Source: Desulfuromonadaceae bacterium
Lineage (GTDB): Bacteria > Desulfobacterota > Desulfuromonadia > Desulfuromonadales > SZUA-540
Reading direction: 5' to 3'
NCBI GenBank assembly: GCA_003250235.1
Contig: QKGY01000099.1
Span: 1-10,137 of the forward strand
Length of the DNA stretch: 10,137 nucleotides
Positions within the stretch are counted from its first letter, which is position 1. Each line of letters opens with the position of its first letter. Made by a program: the position numbers and the translations under genes. The notes below the pieces were generated by a model that was given only the letters and a program-made list of their open reading frames with translations, searched no databases and was not told where the DNA came from. Shown here in pieces: positions 7,879 to 10,137 of the stretch.

Positions 7879-9099
7879 GTGCCCCTGTTTGAATACACCG
7901 GCTTCGACTCAAAGGGTAAAAAAGTTTCCGGCGTCATCGAAGCCTCCGGCAAAAAGGTCGGCCTGCAAAAGCTGCGTGACAAGGGGATCTACGCCACCAC
8001 CCTGAGCGAGGAAGTAGCGGCCCGGGAAAGCAGCGGCAAATTCTCCGCCAACCTTTTTCGCCCCAGTGTCTCGACCATGGAACTGGCGGCGGCAACCCGT
8101 CAGATGGCGACCCTGCTGGGAGCCGGCCTTCCTCTCGACGAGGCTTTGACCACGGTCAGCTCTCAACTGGAAAACCCAACCCTCAGCCGTTCCTTTTCCC
8201 GGGTGCGCGAAGAGGTCGTGCGAGGCGAATCCCTTCACGCCAGTCTCGCCGGACAGGGCAGAATCTTCCCTCCGCTCTACGTCAACATGATCGAGGTCGG
8301 GGAGAACAGCGGCACCCTGGAACAGGTCCTGCAACGACTGGCCGATTTTCTCGAAGAGCAGGTCCGCATGAAAAGCCGGTTGCGTGCGGCCCTCGCCTAC
8401 CCTATCCTGATGGCGGTTATCGGAACGGGGGTGCTGATCTTCCTGGTGACCTTCGTCGTCCCCAAGGTGACCCGCATGCTCGAGGACCTGGGTCAGGCCC
8501 TGCCCTGGCCGACCCTGATGCTCATCCGTGGCAGCGACCTGCTGGTGAATTACGGCTGGGTGCTGGCGCTGCTCGTGGCCGCAGGGCTGGTCGGTTTCAG
8601 CCGGTACAGGCGCTCGGCCAATGGGCGGATGACCCTCCACCGTCTGGCGCTGGCCATCCCGGTCATCGGCCGATTGAACTTGCTGATCGCCACCTCGCGT
8701 TTTGCCCGGACCCTGGGAACCCTGTTGCAGAGCGGCCTGCCGTTGCTGAACGCTCTCGACATCACCCGCAACCTCCTGCAGAATCTCGTACTGCGTCAGG
8801 CCATCGAGGAGACCACGGCCAGCGTTCGCGAGGGCGAAGGGCTCTCCGCTCCACTCAAGCGAGCCGCCGTCTTCCCCCCGATGTTGACGCAAATGACCGC
8901 CATCGGAGAGAAGAGCGGCGAAATGGAAACCATGTTGTTCCGGGTCGCCGATGCCTATGACCACGAAGTGGAACTGGCCATCACCGGCGCCCTGTCACTG
9001 CTCGAACCGCTGATGATCCTGCTCATGGGAAGCGTGGTCGGGTTTATCGTTATGGCGATTCTGCTTCCCATCTTCCAGGCGAGTCAGGGGATCAGCTGA
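7879..9099 (+). CDS. gspF: type II secretion system inner-membrane platform protein GspF
   Basis: Polytopic inner-membrane protein of the assembly platform that interacts with GspE and the GspL/GspM proteins. The 406-aa product has a short N-terminal region (LFEYTGFDSKGKKVSGVIEA) and two repeated T2SSF domains (about 70-195 and 273-398). Each repeat carries the hallmark helix pair, seen at NMIEVGENSGTLEQVL (136-151) and AIGEKSGEMETMLFRVAD (341-358). Hydrophobic segments lie at about 172-196, 222-241 and 372-399. The start is GTG, supported by AGGAGG (7863-7868) ten bases upstream inside the end of gspE; only two bases separate the genes. PilC of type IV pili is a close relative, but the flanking gsp genes make GspF the better name. 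Confidence 0.95.
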   Translation: MPLFEYTGFDSKGKKVSGVIEASGKKVGLQKLRDKGIYATTLSEEVAARESSGKFSANLFRPSVSTMELAAATRQMATLLGAGLPLDEALTTVSSQLENPTLSRSFSRVREEVVRGESLHASLAGQGRIFPPLYVNMIEVGENSGTLEQVLQRLADFLEEQVRMKSRLRAALAYPILMAVIGTGVLIFLVTFVVPKVTRMLEDLGQALPWPTLMLIRGSDLLVNYGWVLALLVAAGLVGFSRYRRSANGRMTLHRLALAIPVIGRLNLLIATSRFARTLGTLLQSGLPLLNALDITRNLLQNLVLRQAIEETTASVREGEGLSAPLKRAAVFPPMLTQMTAIGEKSGEMETMLFRVADAYDHEVELAITGALSLLEPLMILLMGSVVGFIVMAILLPIFQASQGIS

Positions 9100-9133
9100 C
9101 CCGGTTCGCTCGGAGAAACTATGTAACGGATTC

Positions 9134-9202
9134 ATGTCCCAACAAAAACACCGGCGCAGTCCGGTCTGGAAGGAGTTATTCCATGAAGCACAGCAGCTAT
9201 AG
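9134..9202 (+). other. possible 22-codon leader reading frame overlapping the gspG start
   Basis: An ATG at 9134 opens a frame encoding a basic peptide (MSQQKHRRSPVWKELFHEAQ, then QL) that stops at 9202. It runs through the gspG ribosome binding site and past its start codon in another frame. The sequence before it (CGGA at 9127-9130) is a weak ribosome binding site. It resembles no protein I know. It may be chance, or it may couple or dampen gspG translation. Eleven bases before it begins, at 9121, a start-stop pair (ATGTAA) has a GGAG five bases ahead. Confidence 0.15.
9150..9165 (+). other. small hairpin just upstream of the gspG ribosome binding site
   Basis: ACCGG and CCGGT form a five-base-pair GC-rich stem around a six-base loop (CGCAGT). 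It ends five bases before the AGGAG at 9171-9175. No T-run follows, so it is not a typical intrinsic terminator. In operons encoding abundant pseudopilins such structures sometimes mark transcript processing or stability points; that role here is inference. Confidence 0.3.
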
Positions 9203-9623
9203 GAACCAACGGGGATTCACCCTCATAGAAATCATGGTCGTCGTCGTCATTCTTGGCATTCTGGCCGGCATCGTCGTACCCCGTCTGCTCGACCGGCCCG
9301 AAGAGGCCCGACGCACCAAAGCCGCCGTTCAGCTCAAGAGCATCGAGGAAGCTCTCTCGCTCTACAAGCTCGACAATGGCATCTTCCCTTCCACCGAGCA
9401 GGGTCTTGCCGCCCTGGTCAGCAAACCCGAAGTCGGCGTCATCCCCACCCGTTACCGGGATGGCGGATACATGAAAAAGGTGCCGATGGACCCGTGGAAC
9501 AACAACTACGTCTACCTGTCTCCCGGCGTGCACGGGGATTTCGACCTGCTCTCCTACGGGGCTGACGGCGAACCGGGAGGGGAAGGAAAAAATGCCGACA
9601 TCACGAGCTGGGATCTGGAGTAA
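9183..9623 (+). CDS. gspG: type II secretion system major pseudopilin GspG
   Basis: Main subunit of the periplasmic pseudopilus. The 146-aa prepilin has a short basic leader (11 residues ending QRG), cleaved before Phe12 by prepilin peptidase. The mature protein begins FTLIE, with the conserved Glu at position +5, and continues into a hydrophobic helix (VVVVILGILAGIVVP). The globular part shows family hallmarks: NGIFPSTEQGLAAL (65-78), MDPWNNNYVY (102-111) and the C-terminal DGEPGGEGKNADITSW (128-143), which in GspG carries a calcium site. The STEQGL segment and this C-terminus separate it from type IV pilin PilA. The ATG has a strong GGAAGGAG seven bases upstream. It follows gspF after 83 nt, the widest gap in the operon, and overlaps gspH by 32 nt. 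Confidence 0.97.
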   Translation: MKHSSYRNQRGFTLIEIMVVVVILGILAGIVVPRLLDRPEEARRTKAAVQLKSIEEALSLYKLDNGIFPSTEQGLAALVSKPEVGVIPTRYRDGGYMKKVPMDPWNNNYVYLSPGVHGDFDLLSYGADGEPGGEGKNADITSWDLE

Positions 9624-10110
9624 CCGGGCCGGATTCACCCTGATCGAGCTGTCCATCGTCATTTTTCTCATCGCCCTGTTCGCGGTAATGACCTTTCCCC
9701 TGATGACGGGAATCGGTCAGAATGACTTGGACGCCTCGGCGCGGAGGCTGGCCGGCACCGTAAAGTATCTGTTCAACGAATCGGCTCTCGACGGCAGGGA
9801 ATACCGGCTTATTTTCGACCTGAAGGATGCCACGTACTCGGCTCGACGCCTCGAAGAGGACGGCACCCTCACCGAACCGAACCGTTTCGGGCAGAAACAT
9901 GCCCTGAAAGGGCATGTCGTCTTCAAGGATATCACTATCGCCGGACAGGGATCCGTCTCCTCCGGCGAGGTGACGACCCGCATCTTCCCGGTCGGCTGGC
10001 TCGAAGAAACCGTGATCCACCTGGAGGACGACAGAGGCAAGATCCTGACCCTGCGCATCCTGCCCTTTACCGCCGAGACGGAAGTTCATGAAGGTTACCG
10101 GGAATTTTAA
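9592..10110 (+). CDS. gspH: type II secretion system minor pseudopilin GspH
   Basis: Minor pseudopilin of 172 aa thought to sit near the pseudopilus tip. The leader ends NRAG and is cleaved before Phe15; the mature N-terminus is FTLIELSIVIFLIALF with Glu at +5 (Glu19). The body has the TVKYLFNESALDGREYRLIF region and late beta strands typical of GspH, but sequence conservation outside the N-terminus is low in this family, so the name also rests on its place between gspG and gspI. The ATG lies inside the last 32 bases of gspG and has AAGGA four bases and GGAGG eleven bases upstream, both within gspG. Its own end overlaps the next gene by 23 nt. FimT-like pilins share the fold and are the main alternative. 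Confidence 0.9.
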   Translation: MPTSRAGIWSNRAGFTLIELSIVIFLIALFAVMTFPLMTGIGQNDLDASARRLAGTVKYLFNESALDGREYRLIFDLKDATYSARRLEEDGTLTEPNRFGQKHALKGHVVFKDITIAGQGSVSSGEVTTRIFPVGWLEETVIHLEDDRGKILTLRILPFTAETEVHEGYREF

Positions 10111-10137
10111 GTCTCAGAGGGGCTTTACGCTGCTTGA
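10088..10137 (+). CDS. gspI: type II secretion minor pseudopilin, probably GspI (N-terminus only)
   Basis: The window ends after 16 codons and two bases of the next. The peptide MKVTGNFKSQRGFTLL, with an incomplete GA codon next that is almost certainly Glu, is a prepilin leader with the cleavage site G12-F13 and Glu at +5. The start overlaps the last 23 bases of gspH and has GGAAG three bases upstream. In the usual gspCDEFGHIJK order this is gspI, the minor pseudopilin that forms the tip complex with GspJ and GspK. From this fragment alone gspJ cannot be excluded. Confidence 0.75.
   Translation, partial: MKVTGNFKSQRGFTLL

Noticed and set aside
7909..8964. Antisense 351-codon frame across gspF
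   Set aside because: It has the same shadow composition, no motif and no supporting ribosome binding site, and it lies fully inside gspF.
6143..9099. Reading gspE and gspF as the type IV pilus genes pilB and pilC
   Set aside because: The order C-D-E-F-G-H-I with a PDZ GspC, a GspD secretin and a GspG carrying the STEQGL and DGEPGGEG signatures is that of a type II secretion system.

Overview
The window looks like a chromosomal segment of a GC-rich Gram-negative bacterium. A type II secretion system (T2SS, general secretory pathway) needs an outer membrane, and every gene reads as a full-length housekeeping or secretion gene. Protein style and gene content suggest a deltaproteobacterium of the Desulfuromonadales/Geobacter type. 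That placement is inferred from general resemblance only. No mobile element, CRISPR array, tRNA or rRNA is visible.

Layout. Positions 1-64 (minus strand) hold only the first 21 codons of an NAD(P)-binding dehydrogenase of the 6-phosphogluconate/3-hydroxyisobutyrate dehydrogenase type, with a strong ribosome binding site and a plausible promoter of its own. Next on the same strand is polA (200-2872), a complete DNA polymerase I of 890 aa with intact 5'-3' exonuclease, 3'-5' proofreading and polymerase motifs. A 263-bp AT-richer divergent region (2873-3135) separates polA from a plus-strand operon that runs to the end of the window: gspC, gspD, gspE, gspF, gspG, gspH and the first 16 codons of gspI.

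How the genes work together. GspC (inner-membrane clamp with a PDZ domain) links the inner-membrane platform to the GspD secretin pore in the outer membrane. GspE is the cytoplasmic ATPase and GspF the polytopic platform protein. GspG is the major pseudopilin, and GspH and GspI are minor pseudopilins that help form the pseudopilus tip. Genes are tightly packed, with 2-13 nt gaps or short overlaps, except for an 83-nt gap before gspG. The remaining core genes (gspJ, gspK, gspL, gspM and the prepilin peptidase) would have to lie downstream or elsewhere.

The window is mostly conventional. The points worth a second look are regulatory or concern starts: the back-to-back candidate promoters between polA and gspC, a perfect 14-bp palindrome in the polA leader, a GTG start for gspD, the absence of a ribosome binding site before gspC, and a structured gap before gspG that contains a start-stop codon pair and a tiny overlapping reading frame. 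I found no convincing sign of an undescribed system.
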